DNA of 64,000 bases, taken from the NCBI RefSeq assembly GCF_019317285.1, contig NZ_CP079218.1, positions 2,666,001-2,730,000 of the forward strand. Reading direction: 5' to 3'. The notes beneath the pieces are model-generated. The model was not told the origin of the DNA, did not search any database, and worked only from the letters and a program-made list of their open reading frames with translations. A program made the position numbers and the translations under genes. Shown one piece after another: positions 9,172 to 18,402 of this stretch. How positions within the stretch are numbered: position 1 is the first letter of the stretch; every line of letters starts with the position of its first letter. This DNA comes from Pedobacter sp. D749 (GTDB lineage: Bacteria; Bacteroidota; Bacteroidia; Sphingobacteriales; Sphingobacteriaceae).

Positions 9172-9906
9172 TTACAAGCCCAGCGCGGCCTTCAATTTTA
9201 CATAACCTGTTTTACTCACAGGCAACCAAATATCAGACTTTAACAAAACCACATAACTATCTTTCTCTTTAAGCTCTATTTTAGTTACCTGAGCCAGATT
9301 AATGATATACGATCGGTGTATGCGAATAAACTGGCCCACATCTAGCGTTTGTTCGAAATAAGCCATTGTTTTGTTCTTATAGAAGGCACCATCAACGGTA
9401 CTTAATTTCACATAATCATCATCAGCTTCTAAATAGTTGATATCGGCAACAGGAATAATCTTAATTACGCCATCTTTTTTAACCACTACTCTATTGTTTT
9501 GAGCCGGACTTAAAGCTGCAGCATCCAAAACAGCCTCTGTATTTTCTGTTTGATTTAATTTTCCCGGTAACTTTTTAATAGCAGCATCGAAGCGCGACTT
9601 ATCAATTGGCTTAAGCAAATAATCTACTGCATTAACTTCAAAAGCTTTAATGGCATATTCATCAAAAGCTGTGGTAAAAATTACCGCAGGTTTGTCTTCC
9701 ACCAGTTCGAGCATTTCGAAACCACTGATTTTAGGCATCTGTATATCGAGAAAAATTAAATCAGGCTTATGTAAGGTAATGGCTTTTAATCCTTCAAACC
9801 CATCCACACATTCTGCTACAATCTCTATTTCTGCATGATCTGAAAGGTAATATTTTACAATATCTCTCGCTAAAGGCTCATCGTCAATTAGTATTGTTCT
9901 GATCAT
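9172..9906 (-). CDS. LytTR-family response regulator
   Basis: The 244-residue protein has a receiver domain (about 1-120) with the acidic pocket DD at residues 8-9, phospho-acceptor Asp in LIFLDIQMP (about 55) and Lys in LLKPID. A LytTR DNA-binding domain (about 140-244) with DINYLEADDDYVKL and FIRIHRSYIINL follows. It is a transcription factor controlled by the adjacent LytS-type kinase, whose 3' end it overlaps by 23 bp. The four-gene operon with a LiaF-like membrane protein suggests cell-envelope sensing (inference). Confidence 0.95.
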   Translation of the reverse strand: MIRTILIDDEPLARDIVKYYLSDHAEIEIVAECVDGFEGLKAITLHKPDLIFLDIQMPKISGFEMLELVEDKPAVIFTTAFDEYAIKAFEVNAVDYLLKPIDKSRFDAAIKKLPGKLNQTENTEAVLDAAALSPAQNNRVVVKKDGVIKIIPVADINYLEADDDYVKLSTVDGAFYKNKTMAYFEQTLDVGQFIRIHRSYIINLAQVTKIELKEKDSYVVLLKSDIWLPVSKTGYVKLKAALGL

Positions 9907-10945
9907 TTTTCTGTGGAATTTTTAGGGTGGTAATATATAAATTATTTGCCTCAATATCGGTTTGTAATAAATGGGTATTTGCAAATAACAGATATAACCT
10001 GCGTTTAATGGCACTTAAACCAAATCCTGTACCTCCGGCAGCTTTCATCTCCGGATCGAAAGGATTTTGTACACGCAACTGTAAAATATTGTACTCTACA
10101 GTGACATCAACTTTGATGGTAATGCCTGCAGATGTGTTATACAGTCCGAATTTAATGGCATTTTCTACGATGGGTTGCAATAATGTACCGGGCAGACAAA
10201 GATTTAAAGTATCTTCAGCAACGTTAACTTCAATGTTTAACCTATGGCTAAACCTCACTTTTTCGATATCGAGATACAGTTGAATATACTCCATTTCTTC
10301 TTCCACAGAAACCCATAACTCATCATCGCGTTTTAGGGTACCACGTAAAAAAGAAGCCAATTTTGTAATCATTACTCCCGCCTCTTTTGGATTAACCATG
10401 GTAAGTGCAAATACCGAATTTAAACTATTAAAAAGAAAATGCGGCTGTAATTGGTGTCTTAACTTATTTAGCTCAGCCTCTTTAGCTAAACTTTTAGCTG
10501 CCGATAGTCTTTCGTGTGTTTCTGATTGTTCTTCCAGCCTATACCATAAAATATTAGCTAAAGCACACCAGGCTAAACACATAAAGGAAATTAAGCCTCT
10601 AAAGGCAAAAGAGAAATTGTAAAAATCTTTGTATTCTTTATAATCGACAAAAATATAAAGAACGCTGTATTTAGCAGCATAAATAATTACAAATGTGAGG
10701 GCCAGCGTAATAATCAGTACATAGAGAATCCGTTCATTTTTTGGCTGATAATAACCCAGCATATTGCTTAACCCTATACAAGCCAAGGCCAGCAAAAAGT
10801 TATTGGTTAAGCTATCGGTTATCGCTATCCACCAGGAAAAATTAACTACATAATGTAATCCGGCACCACACAATACCGTCCACACGATTGCAATGGTAAG
10901 CGATACTTTCTGTATTTGCGGAACGGATAAAGGTCTAGTTGTCAA
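9884..10945 (-). CDS. LytS/YehU-type sensor histidine kinase
   Basis: This is an inner-membrane kinase of 353 residues. Four hydrophobic segments (about 15-135) are followed by a coiled coil, the His_kinase domain with phospho-acceptor His in QLQPHFLFNSLNS (about 167) and an HATPase_c domain with LLQPIVENAIKFG (N box) and GGTGFGLSAI (G box). The start appears to be TTG (10945-10943), since an in-frame stop lies just upstream and the next Met is about 60 codons in, inside the membrane region. This start overlaps the DUF4288-like gene by 11 bp. Confidence 0.93.
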   Translation of the reverse strand: MTTRPLSVPQIQKVSLTIAIVWTVLCGAGLHYVVNFSWWIAITDSLTNNFLLALACIGLSNMLGYYQPKNERILYVLIITLALTFVIIYAAKYSVLYIFVDYKEYKDFYNFSFAFRGLISFMCLAWCALANILWYRLEEQSETHERLSAAKSLAKEAELNKLRHQLQPHFLFNSLNSVFALTMVNPKEAGVMITKLASFLRGTLKRDDELWVSVEEEMEYIQLYLDIEKVRFSHRLNIEVNVAEDTLNLCLPGTLLQPIVENAIKFGLYNTSAGITIKVDVTVEYNILQLRVQNPFDPEMKAAGGTGFGLSAIKRRLYLLFANTHLLQTDIEANNLYITTLKIPQKNDQNNTN

Positions 10946-11282
10946 AATGATTTTGATTAGTTAATGATTTATTACGGTGCGCCAGCTTTTCCAGGTATTG
11001 TGTAACTGATTTAGGCTCAACAATCCTGGAACTTACTTCTACACCATCGGTAAGTTCTGCAACTTCCGATATTCCACCTACACCTAAAAACTTCCATGTT
11101 ACTTTATCACCCTGGCAATTATTAAAAGAGGGATTAAAGTGTATGGCATTCAAATTAGCTTTGCTTAAGACTTGCTTTATACCTTCTGCCTGGATTAAAC
11201 GCGTTTGTTCATTAAATTGGGGCGTATGCTTTCCTTCACCACAAATTACCTGATAAATACAATTTACTGCAAACCATTTCAT
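10935..11282 (-). CDS. Small cytoplasmic protein, DUF4288-like
   Basis: The 115-residue product has no signal peptide and opens with MKWFAVNCIYQVICGEGKH, the pattern of DUF4288 proteins; the match is from memory and moderately sure. No catalytic motif is visible. It lies between the LiaF-like gene (22 bp upstream) and the LytS kinase (11-bp overlap), so it is probably made with them. Its role in that signalling unit is unknown. Confidence 0.7.
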   Translation of the reverse strand: MKWFAVNCIYQVICGEGKHTPQFNEQTRLIQAEGIKQVLSKANLNAIHFNPSFNNCQGDKVTWKFLGVGGISEVAELTDGVEVSSRIVEPKSVTQYLEKLAHRNKSLTNQNHFDN

Positions 11283-11304
11283 AGGCGATGTTTATAATAA
11301 ATGT

Positions 11305-12069
11305 TTAGAAACTTTTAATTTCAATCCCGCCAAATAAAGCCGTCCCATCTAAGATTAATGTTTTTTTCAACTCGGCTACTGGCATTACATGTGATCTTTT
11401 ATCTTCAACGCTCCCAAATAATGCCGTTACGTTCGATTTTATTGCCCAGTTTTGGGGTACAATTAATTTAATTCCTCCAAAAACTGCCGTTACATCGAGT
11501 GATACTGTTTCAGAAAAATCAGCCTGGGTCATTACAATATCGGCACCGCCAAAAACGGCCGTAATATCGCCGCCCTGAAAGTTTTTGGTGTAAACCGTTT
11601 GATGGCTACCACCAAAAACGGCCATTACATCAATAACATCATTATTATTTGCGGTCTTATGATCGCTAGCCGTGTCAAAATCAAAATCGGCTTTGTTTTT
11701 ATCTTTACGTTTTTTCTTAAAACCAAAAGTATCCTTTGGTCTGAAGATTAAAAAACCGCCTACTATCACTAAACCAATACCTAAAGCGTATTTAGATAGG
11801 TCGAGATCTAATCCAGGTATACTACATAAGGTATTGTAAGCGCCGATTAAAATCAAAATTAGCCAGGCTATTCCTTTAAAGTTACGACGAACGCCGAGAA
11901 ATACACCAAGTAAAATTAAAAAATTAGACCAGCTGAATATCCACCTCGGAATCGCTAATCCCATATTGTTCAATAGAAATGCAAATCCGATGATGACTAT
12001 GATGAAACCGCTCCAAACCCTTCCTGAGTTTTTAAGTTGGCTATTATCGTTATTATTAATATTTTCCAT
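11305..12069 (-). CDS. LiaF-like / DUF5668 membrane protein
   Basis: The 254-residue protein has four predicted transmembrane segments (about 17-110), a basic cytoplasmic linker (KKKRKDKNKAD) and a C-terminal domain with three to four repeats of the pattern DxTAVFGGxxI. These repeats are the hallmark of the LiaF/VraT C-terminal (cell-wall-active antibiotic response) fold. In Firmicutes LiaF restrains a kinase that senses envelope damage. Here the gene heads an operon with DUF4288, LytS and LytTR, so a sensor or modulator role is plausible but unproven. Confidence 0.85.
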   Translation of the reverse strand: MENINNNDNSQLKNSGRVWSGFIIVIIGFAFLLNNMGLAIPRWIFSWSNFLILLGVFLGVRRNFKGIAWLILILIGAYNTLCSIPGLDLDLSKYALGIGLVIVGGFLIFRPKDTFGFKKKRKDKNKADFDFDTASDHKTANNNDVIDVMAVFGGSHQTVYTKNFQGGDITAVFGGADIVMTQADFSETVSLDVTAVFGGIKLIVPQNWAIKSNVTALFGSVEDKRSHVMPVAELKKTLILDGTALFGGIEIKSF

Positions 12070-12201
12070 TTGTGCTCGTATTTAATAATTCAAAAATATT
12101 GATAAGCACCTGATCATAATATAGACAACACGCAAGAACTCCGTAAAAAGCGGTAAGTGCCCTTATTTTATCGGTGAAAATTATTTTGTTATTTTGATGG
12201 T

Positions 12202-13074
12202 ATGAAATTTCTCCTATTAATGTTTGTTCTTGTTACTTCTACCTGCTTAAAGGCACAGGAAATGAGTATCGACTATAAAATCTACGATGTAAAAAAACAA
12301 AAATTGATATCGATAGATGATATTGTTGCTGATATGGAGCAGGCAGATGTATTATTCTTTGGCGAAGATCATAACGATTCTGTAGGGCACTACCTTGAAG
12401 CGCTGCTTTTCAGAAAACTCCATTCAAAATATCCATTAAAAACGGCGCTATCTTTAGAAATGTTCCATACTGATGTACAACCTGAGTTAGACGAATACCT
12501 GGCAGGATTAATATCAGAAAAAAATTTTATTAAAGAAAGCAGGGCCTGGGGAAATTACAAAGATTACAGACCTTTAATTGAGTATGCCAAACAGAACGGG
12601 TTAAAAGTTATTGCGGCAAATGCGGCAACGCGTTACAGCAATGCTGTTACACAAGGCGGACTTAAGGTTTTAGAAAATTTCCCAAAAACATCATTCAATT
12701 TTTTACCTCCCTTACCTATTGATACGGCTCAGGGTAGATATTATGAAAAATTTACAGAAACTTTGGGTGGACACAGTATGGGTTCCATGAAAATTTATCA
12801 GACCCAAAATTTATGGGATGCGACCATGGCCTGGTCTATCAATAAATTTATTAAGGCGAACAGGGGCATAAAGGTTTTTCAACTTAACGGGCGTTTCCAT
12901 AGCGATGAAAAACTAGGGACTCTTGCAAAACTCCAACAATTAAATCCAAAATTAAAAATCCTGAGTATTTCGTCCTTTTCTGATGAAAGTTTTATCAACC
13001 CCAATTGGGAGAAATTTAAAAATCTTGGTGATTATATTATAATAACAGATCCAACGGTAAAAAGGAGTTATTAA
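12202..13074 (+). CDS. ChaN family (haem-binding uptake, Tiki-like) protein
   Basis: This 290-residue exported protein has a signal peptide ending LKAQE (about residue 19). The ChaN fold is indicated by VLFFGEDHNDSVGH (GExH motif, about 50-63), SLEMFH, a KVIAANAATRY segment and the closing FQLNGRFHSDEKLGTL. ChaN proteins form dimers that bind haem in Campylobacter and belong to the EreA/Tiki superfamily. The conserved GE, H and terminal GxxH motifs suggest an intact site. No lipobox cysteine directly follows the signal peptide, so it is probably periplasmic. Confidence 0.85.
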   Translation: MKFLLLMFVLVTSTCLKAQEMSIDYKIYDVKKQKLISIDDIVADMEQADVLFFGEDHNDSVGHYLEALLFRKLHSKYPLKTALSLEMFHTDVQPELDEYLAGLISEKNFIKESRAWGNYKDYRPLIEYAKQNGLKVIAANAATRYSNAVTQGGLKVLENFPKTSFNFLPPLPIDTAQGRYYEKFTETLGGHSMGSMKIYQTQNLWDATMAWSINKFIKANRGIKVFQLNGRFHSDEKLGTLAKLQQLNPKLKILSISSFSDESFINPNWEKFKNLGDYIIITDPTVKRSY

Positions 13075-13164
13075 CCTGAATCAGTTAAAGATGTTCAGCA
13101 GATATTTATCACTTTAGTCCTCACCCCGACGAAAGTACCTAAAAATAAGTTCTTAAAAACAAAT

Positions 13165-13200
13165 AGCTCCGCAACCGGGACAGGTCTGCGGAGCTTTTAC
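13165..13200. terminator. Bidirectional rho-independent terminator
   Basis: AGCTCCGCA (13165-13173) pairs with TGCGGAGCT (13187-13195) around a 13-base loop. T-runs flank the stem on both strands. It lies between the convergent ChaN-like and mscL genes and serves both. Confidence 0.85.
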
Positions 13201-13203
13201 ATT

Positions 13204-13653
13204 TTATGCTTTTGCTTTTAGTAAATCTCTGATTTCAGTTAAAAGCACTTCTTCTTTTGTAGGCACAGGTGGTGCGGCAATTGCTACGGCTTCTTCTTTC
13301 TTTTTCATTCTGTTAATTGCCTTAACCATAATAAAAACAATTAATGCCAATAGTATGAAGTTGATCGCAACCGTAATAAAATTACCATAGGCAAATATAG
13401 CGGCATCCGGAGCAGCTTTTTTGGCATCTGCCAACGATGCGCCTTCAGGAATAAGTTCTGATCCTTTACCCATTGCAAAGTAAATGCTGCTGAAATCTGG
13501 TTTACCCACCATAGCAGCAACTACAGGCATTATCAAGTCTTCAATTACACTGGTCACTATCTTACCGAAAGCTCCACCAATAATAACTCCGACTGCTAAA
13601 TCGAAAGCATTCCCCTTAATGGCAAACTCTTTAAATTCTTTTACGAACCCCAT
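13204..13653 (-). CDS. mscL: Large-conductance mechanosensitive channel MscL
   Basis: MscL is an inner-membrane pentameric channel that opens under membrane tension to release solutes during osmotic downshock. The 149-residue protein shows MGFVKEFKEFAIKGNAFDLAVGVIIGGAFGKIV (N-terminal helix and first transmembrane pore helix; glycine-rich), a periplasmic loop, the second helix (about 95-117) and a charged KKKEE bundle at the C-terminus. The start follows from the conserved MGF N-terminus. Confidence 0.97.
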   Translation of the reverse strand: MGFVKEFKEFAIKGNAFDLAVGVIIGGAFGKIVTSVIEDLIMPVVAAMVGKPDFSSIYFAMGKGSELIPEGASLADAKKAAPDAAIFAYGNFITVAINFILLALIVFIMVKAINRMKKKEEAVAIAAPPVPTKEEVLLTEIRDLLKAKA

Positions 13654-13792
13654 ACTTATTTTCGTTTAGTTTTATTTATTTACTAAAGTAGCAAACATTA
13701 AACTCAATACAAATGTTTAGCAAATTAATTTTAAAACCAAACATATCGATAGCATTTAGATCAAATCAGCATAATATCTGAAATCTATTGTT

Positions 13793-13800
13793 TATTTTTG
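13793..13800 (+). promoter_or_regulatory. Possible -7 element of the rpoN promoter
   Basis: TATTTTTG matches the TAnnTTTG consensus and lies 22 bp before the rpoN ATG. No clear TTG stands 19-20 bases upstream, so the call is weak. If correct, transcription starts near 13807, which rules out the in-frame TTG at 13798 as the translation start. Confidence 0.4.
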
Positions 13801-13821
13801 CCCTATTCTTTTCTATTTAAT

Positions 13822-15294
13822 ATGCTAAAACAACACCTACAACAAAAATTATTACAAAAGTTATCACCACAACAAATACAGTTTATTAAATTGTTGCAGG
13901 TACCAACCGTTGCTTTAGATACCCGTGTAAAAGAAGAACTCGAAGAAAACCCAGCGCTTGAAGATCCAAGCTTAATGACTCAGGATGAGCCAAAGAGTGA
14001 ATATGATGATTTAAATGATGGACCTGAAGATTACGAACAACCATCAGAAGATACCAGCATGGATGAGTTTAATGTAGATGACTATCTACAGGATGATTCG
14101 ACCAACGATTACAGCACCAACTACAATAATGGCGACGACGATGAGGAGAAAAAAGAAACGCCAATAGCTATAGAAAGTACATTTTTTGAAAGTTTACAAG
14201 AGCAATTAGACCTTATTCCCCTATCCGATCAGGATTTTATTATCGGCAAACAGATTATTGGCAGTTTAGATGATGATGGTTATTTACGCCGTCCGTTGGG
14301 CTCCATGATCGATGACCTTGCTTTTTCTCAGAATGTTATTGTTGAGGAAGAGGATGTATTGGAAATGTTAAAACTGATCCAAAGCTTCGATCCTCCGGGC
14401 ATTGGCGCAAGAGACCTGAAAGAATGTTTACTGATCCAGTTAAAAAGAAAAGATCCGAACAATCCCATTATAGTTAAAGCAATGAATGTTGTAGAAAACT
14501 ATCTGGATGAATTTACACGCAAACACTACGATAAATTAGAAAAAAGTTTAGGCTTGGATAGCGAAGAGCTTAAAGAGGTGGTAAATGAAATTTTACGTTT
14601 AAATCCGAAACCAGGTGATGCCAATCAGGTTACGACTAAACAAATGCAGATTATTCCTGATTTCCACATCAGCAATAACGATGGCATATTAATTTTGACT
14701 TTAAATTCGAAAAATGCTCCAGAATTAAAGGTAAGCAGATCTTACCAGGAAATGTTTGAGCATTACGACAAGGCTGCATCTAAAGATAAAAAGCTAAAAG
14801 AGGCTGTTCAGTTTGTTAAACAAAAATTAGATTCCGCCCGATGGTTTATAGATGCGATTAAACAAAGACAACAAACTTTGTTAAAAACGATGAATGCCAT
14901 TATGCACTATCAATACGAATATTTTTTAACGGCTGATGAGCGTAAAATGCGCCCGATGATCTTAAAAGATATTGCAGATAAAATCGATATGGATATCTCA
15001 ACCGTATCCAGGGTGGCCAACTCTAAATATGTACAAACCGAATTTGGCACATTCCTGTTAAAATCTTTCTTCTCAGAAGCTATACAGACTGAAAACGGTG
15101 AAGAAGTTTCTAATAAAGAAGTAAAAAAGATTTTAGAAGATTGCATTGGCAATGAAGATAAGCGCAAACCTTTGGCAGATGAAAAACTAACCGAAATTTT
15201 AAAAGAAAGAGGTTACAACATTGCCAGAAGAACGGTTGCGAAATATCGTGAACAAATGAATATTCCGGTAGCAAGGCTGAGGAAAGAACTTTAG
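13822..15294 (+). CDS. rpoN: RNA polymerase sigma-54 factor RpoN
   Basis: Sigma-54 directs RNA polymerase to -24/-12 promoters that need AAA+ activators. With the ATG at 13822 (MLKQHLQQKLLQKLSPQQIQ) the product has 490 residues. Region I is glutamine/leucine rich (about 1-45) and region II is acidic (about 55-115). The core-binding domain includes DPPGIGARDLKECL, and the C-terminal RpoN box appears as ARRTVAKYREQMNIP. An in-frame TTG at 13798 would add eight residues but overlaps the candidate -7 element. No enhancer-binding activator gene was seen in the window. Confidence 0.95.
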   Translation: MLKQHLQQKLLQKLSPQQIQFIKLLQVPTVALDTRVKEELEENPALEDPSLMTQDEPKSEYDDLNDGPEDYEQPSEDTSMDEFNVDDYLQDDSTNDYSTNYNNGDDDEEKKETPIAIESTFFESLQEQLDLIPLSDQDFIIGKQIIGSLDDDGYLRRPLGSMIDDLAFSQNVIVEEEDVLEMLKLIQSFDPPGIGARDLKECLLIQLKRKDPNNPIIVKAMNVVENYLDEFTRKHYDKLEKSLGLDSEELKEVVNEILRLNPKPGDANQVTTKQMQIIPDFHISNNDGILILTLNSKNAPELKVSRSYQEMFEHYDKAASKDKKLKEAVQFVKQKLDSARWFIDAIKQRQQTLLKTMNAIMHYQYEYFLTADERKMRPMILKDIADKIDMDISTVSRVANSKYVQTEFGTFLLKSFFSEAIQTENGEEVSNKEVKKILEDCIGNEDKRKPLADEKLTEILKERGYNIARRTVAKYREQMNIPVARLRKEL

Positions 15295-15854
15295 TTCAGT
15301 TGGCAGTTTTCAGTTATTAGTTTACAGTTACTATCTAAAGTATAGAATTTCAAATTGCCAAATGATAGTGCTGCGCTCGAAATATAAGTGGTGTATTTTG
15401 TGATTGGGAAATGAGCAGTTCTTTGTGCGTGGCAGCTTCAGTCCCGCTTTCCATTCCAAGTCCACACTCGTTCCTCGCTTATGGGCTTTCCATTACATCC
15501 GATAGCTATCGGATCGGGTTTATGAGCATAGGCCTGTGCATTTTCACCTTTGAAATTGAATAATGGCTTAGCTATTTAGCTCCTGTTATAGCGTTACTAT
15601 AATATAGTCCTCGTTTGCAGCATTACTCTAATGTCATTAAGTTAAACACTGCGATTGTCAGTCTGAGCGTAGTCGAAGACTTATTTAGATTGATAAATCA
15701 CAATCAATAGAATCCAATAAAAGATGACAACTCCACTTTAATATGGTTCCCTGTTAAATCATCAACTGATTGATATTAATAAATATCACCTTTATTTAAT
15801 TTGGATAAGATATGAAACCAAAGCCAACTTATTAATTGGCTATATGATAAAAAT
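15295..15854. other. Gene-free spacer with dispersed repeat motifs
   Basis: No open frame of convincing character occurs in these 560 bp. Visible elements are the perfect palindrome ATCCGATAGCTATCGGAT (15497-15514) and the arm CAGTCTGAGCGTAGTCGAAG (about 15660-15679), which recurs at 39341 and 54071. The rest looks like degraded repeat or neutral sequence. Confidence 0.5.
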
Positions 15855-16067
15855 TCAGTTATTTCCCTGGTCGGACTGGTCGCCGCTACCATATTTCTCT
15901 GAAAAATCTTTGGCCTTTTCATCTGCCTCATAATGACTATGCGCTTCAGGCTCCAGATTCTCATCTAAACGATCGTTCCAATTGTCAAGTCCTTTTTCAG
16001 GATTTTCAGCATTTTCTTTGGTAAAATCTGATTTTGATTTGGCCAGGTCTTGTTTTTGATTTTCCAT
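15855..16067 (-). CDS. Small acidic hydrophilic protein, unknown
   Basis: The 70-residue product starts with a good ATG (MENQKQDLAKSKSDF) and is very hydrophilic, with many Glu, Asp, Lys and Asn residues and no hydrophobic core. It is probably disordered or a small stress-type protein. I do not recognise a family. It lies 59 bp downstream of tatA on the same strand and may be co-transcribed. An overlapping 62-codon frame in another phase has no such composition and is rejected. Confidence 0.55.
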   Translation of the reverse strand: MENQKQDLAKSKSDFTKENAENPEKGLDNWNDRLDENLEPEAHSHYEADEKAKDFSEKYGSGDQSDQGNN

Positions 16068-16126
16068 TCTTTGGTATTTATTTTAAATAAAACAGCGCCC
16101 GTGAGGGAATGTTTCACTAATAAGAA

Positions 16127-16267
16127 TTATTTAACTGGCGGCTCATTTTTGGCATCCTTAAATTCTTTTACACTCTTCCCTATCCCCCTCATTAATTCAG
16201 GTAGTTTCTTACCACCAAAAATAAGCAGGATAACCACGCCGATTAAAATAATTTCTACTGCAGACAT
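16127..16267 (-). CDS. tatA: Twin-arginine translocase subunit TatA/E
   Basis: I translated this short gene by hand: ATG at 16267-16265 and TAA at 16129-16127, 46 residues. The protein has a single transmembrane helix (VEIILIGVVILLIFGGKKL) directly followed by the conserved PELMRGIGKSVKEFKDA amphipathic helix, the TatA/B signature. It forms the protein-conducting part of the Tat pathway for folded proteins. At 46 residues it is shorter than many TatA proteins, close to TatE or a minimal TatA. tatC is not in the window. A Tat-type signal is seen on the isomerase at 39435-40346. Confidence 0.88.
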   Translation of the reverse strand: MSAVEIILIGVVILLIFGGKKLPELMRGIGKSVKEFKDAKNEPPVK

Positions 16268-16369
16268 ATCGTTATATTTTTCCCAATATACGTGATTTCT
16301 TTTGAACCGGATTGTTTGATTATTGGTTTATCAGGGAAATTGCTTTTAAAACATGTGTAAAAATTAATT

Positions 16370-16436
16370 AGCCACAGAAGCACAGAAATCACGGAGGAGA
16401 TTAAAGTTTTTCCGTGTTTTTCGTGCTTCCGTGGCA
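16370..16436. repeat. Long hairpin repeat (CCACAGAAGCAC...GTGCTTCCGTGG)
   Basis: GCCACAGAAGCACAGAAA and TCACGGA on the left pair with TCCGTG, TTTTTCGTGCTTCCGTGGC on the right, giving an imperfect stem of about 25 bp. It occupies the centre of the 394-bp spacer 16268-16661, in which I see no gene. It is the only copy of this family in the window. Confidence 0.7.
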
Positions 16437-16661
16437 AACATAATGCTTAGGCATGCGCAGAAAGAGGAAGAATTATCAGAGAAAAGTTAAAAGCGATTTC
16501 CCTGATTTGTTCATTGTCCATTAGCAAATTTGGTCATTGGCTTCCTAGTACCCGGCATAAACTCCAAATTGAATTGATGAATTATACTGGAAAGATTCTG
16601 AAACAAGTTCAGTATGACGAAACTAAGAAAATAACCGGCGCTTAACGCCTGGCCCTAAAAA

Positions 16662-17516
16662 CTAAACCAGCAACGCATTTAAAGTTCTTTTTTTAATGTT
16701 TGGTACCGCACCATGGCGCATAAATTCAGCAAAACCTTTTAACTGTTTAATCGACTTGATGGCTTCATAGCCTTCATATGATGTTCTGATTTTGTTCAGC
16801 AACATGGTATCTGTTTTAAACAGGTCACTTTCAACCAATATTCCTTTATTCAAAAATTTCTTAATCAGTTCGGCCATTTTGCCATTGGCATATAAATGAA
16901 GGGGCAATTTAAACACATCATTATTCAGCTTCTCAAAAGCTTCATTAATCCAGGCTACTTCAGTTTCTGCATTTACCGCAATTTTTCCATCTTTCAATAC
17001 AATGGAAGTCAAAAATTCGCGTGCACGCTGGCGGGAAATTACCCCACCATGAATACCATCGCGTAAAGTATAATCCAAACGATCAGCACAGAGTGCTGGT
17101 AAGGGCTGTTCTAAAATGTCAAAGGTGCCATACAGAATCTGGTTAACATTATATCCATATTTCAACAGCACATCAGGCACTTCTGATTTACATAAAACTT
17201 CGGCAAAAACCTTTTCATGATAATCTTCGTCCAGATTATCGAAAACATAATCCCCCACATGAGAAAAAGCAGTATGTGAAATATCGTGTAGCAAGCCTGC
17301 AATTTGCTCCAGTTCCGAGCCACCAAGCATCCTGATCAGCATGGTTACTCCAACGGCATGCTCTAACCGCGAATGGCAGATATCCGGATTGACCAAAAAT
17401 ATAGCACCGCTTTGATGAACCCCACCTAACCTTTTTAAAGCGTCAGTATTTAACAGATCAGAAAATACCATTGGCAGTTCCATTTTGCCATACAAAAAAT
17501 CGTTCACCTGAATCAT
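16662..17516 (-). CDS. HD-domain metal-dependent phosphohydrolase
   Basis: The 284-residue cytoplasmic protein has the full HD signature: His in HSRLEHAVGV (about 49-58), the HD pair in LLHDISHTAFSH (about 77-88) and Asp in ALCADRLDYTLRDG (about 142-155). The layout resembles dNTPase-like (YdhJ/SAMHD1-type) HD proteins that hydrolyse nucleotide phosphates. The substrate cannot be told from sequence. It is a single gene with spacers on both sides. Confidence 0.88.
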   Translation of the reverse strand: MIQVNDFLYGKMELPMVFSDLLNTDALKRLGGVHQSGAIFLVNPDICHSRLEHAVGVTMLIRMLGGSELEQIAGLLHDISHTAFSHVGDYVFDNLDEDYHEKVFAEVLCKSEVPDVLLKYGYNVNQILYGTFDILEQPLPALCADRLDYTLRDGIHGGVISRQRAREFLTSIVLKDGKIAVNAETEVAWINEAFEKLNNDVFKLPLHLYANGKMAELIKKFLNKGILVESDLFKTDTMLLNKIRTSYEGYEAIKSIKQLKGFAEFMRHGAVPNIKKRTLNALLV

Positions 17517-17741
17517 ATTGCCTTGCTTTAGTTAAAAGAATAATCAGCAACAAAAATACTAAATAAATTAGCTTTACAGCGAAAAATTATCAACATTAAA
17601 ACAAGCTAAAAACTAAATTAATTAGTCAAAAACCAACTTTCAAATATTTTGAAAGCTATTATTACAATTTCGTGATCAACAAAAAACCAGCAGTAAAAAC
17701 AACCCGATTAATTAAACGTTATACTTGTAAAAAATAGCGAT

Positions 17742-18395
17742 ATGGCAACTGCTGAACAAATTAGAAAAGGGTATTTAGATTATGTTTTAACGAACAATGA
17801 AAAGCCTAAATCGGTTTACATTTTTGCAAAAAAGATTAAAATTACCGAAGCCGATTTTTATCAGTTTTTCTCTTCTTTCGAAAGCATTGAAAAAACAACA
17901 TGGTTCGAACTTACTTTCGAAACCATTACAAAAATCAAAGAGCAGGAAGTTTGGCTCCAGTATACGGCCAGAGAAAAAATGCTTTCTTTCTTTTACAGTT
18001 ATCTCGAAAATCTGAAGAATGAGCGCAGTTTTGTGATTTATAGCTTAAAAAATCACCGGGGTAAATTTTCTACCCCTGATGTACTGGCTGGTGTAAAGCC
18101 TATTTTCGAGAACTTTGCACAGGAAATTATTGAAGAGGGTTTAGATAGTGGAGAACTTGCTGAGCGCCGCTTTTTAAGCAAAAGATATAAGGATGCCTTA
18201 TGGATCCAGTTTGCCTTTATTCTTAATTTCTGGATCAACGATGATAGTGAGGGTTTCGAAAAAAGCGACGAAGCCATAGAAAAAGGCATCAACGTTACTT
18301 TCGATCTTTTTCAGCATTCGCCAATTGATAATTTATTGGAATACGGGAAATTTTTATCCAGAAACGGAAAATTTGCAGAAAAGATGAGGTTTTAA
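17742..18395 (+). CDS. TetR/AcrR-like transcriptional regulator
   Basis: The 217-residue protein has a TetR-type helix-turn-helix at its N-terminus (SVYIFAKKIKITEADFYQFF, about 24-43). Spacing is typical but key positions are degenerate. An all-helical ligand-binding domain of about 150 residues follows. The next gene, an ABC1 kinase, starts seven bases after the stop, so the pair is an operon and the regulator probably controls or works with the kinase. The ligand is unknown. Confidence 0.8.
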   Translation: MATAEQIRKGYLDYVLTNNEKPKSVYIFAKKIKITEADFYQFFSSFESIEKTTWFELTFETITKIKEQEVWLQYTAREKMLSFFYSYLENLKNERSFVIYSLKNHRGKFSTPDVLAGVKPIFENFAQEIIEEGLDSGELAERRFLSKRYKDALWIQFAFILNFWINDDSEGFEKSDEAIEKGINVTFDLFQHSPIDNLLEYGKFLSRNGKFAEKMRF

Positions 18396-18402
18396 ACATT
18401 AG

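Noticed and set aside
13798..13821. TTG start for rpoN eight codons upstream
   Set aside because: It overlaps the candidate -7 element and the added residues are not family-like. ATG 13822 is preferred.
15776..15964. A 62-codon minus-strand frame overlapping the small acidic gene
   Set aside because: Composition is unlike a real protein, and the overlapping frame 15855-16067 has a better start and codon use.
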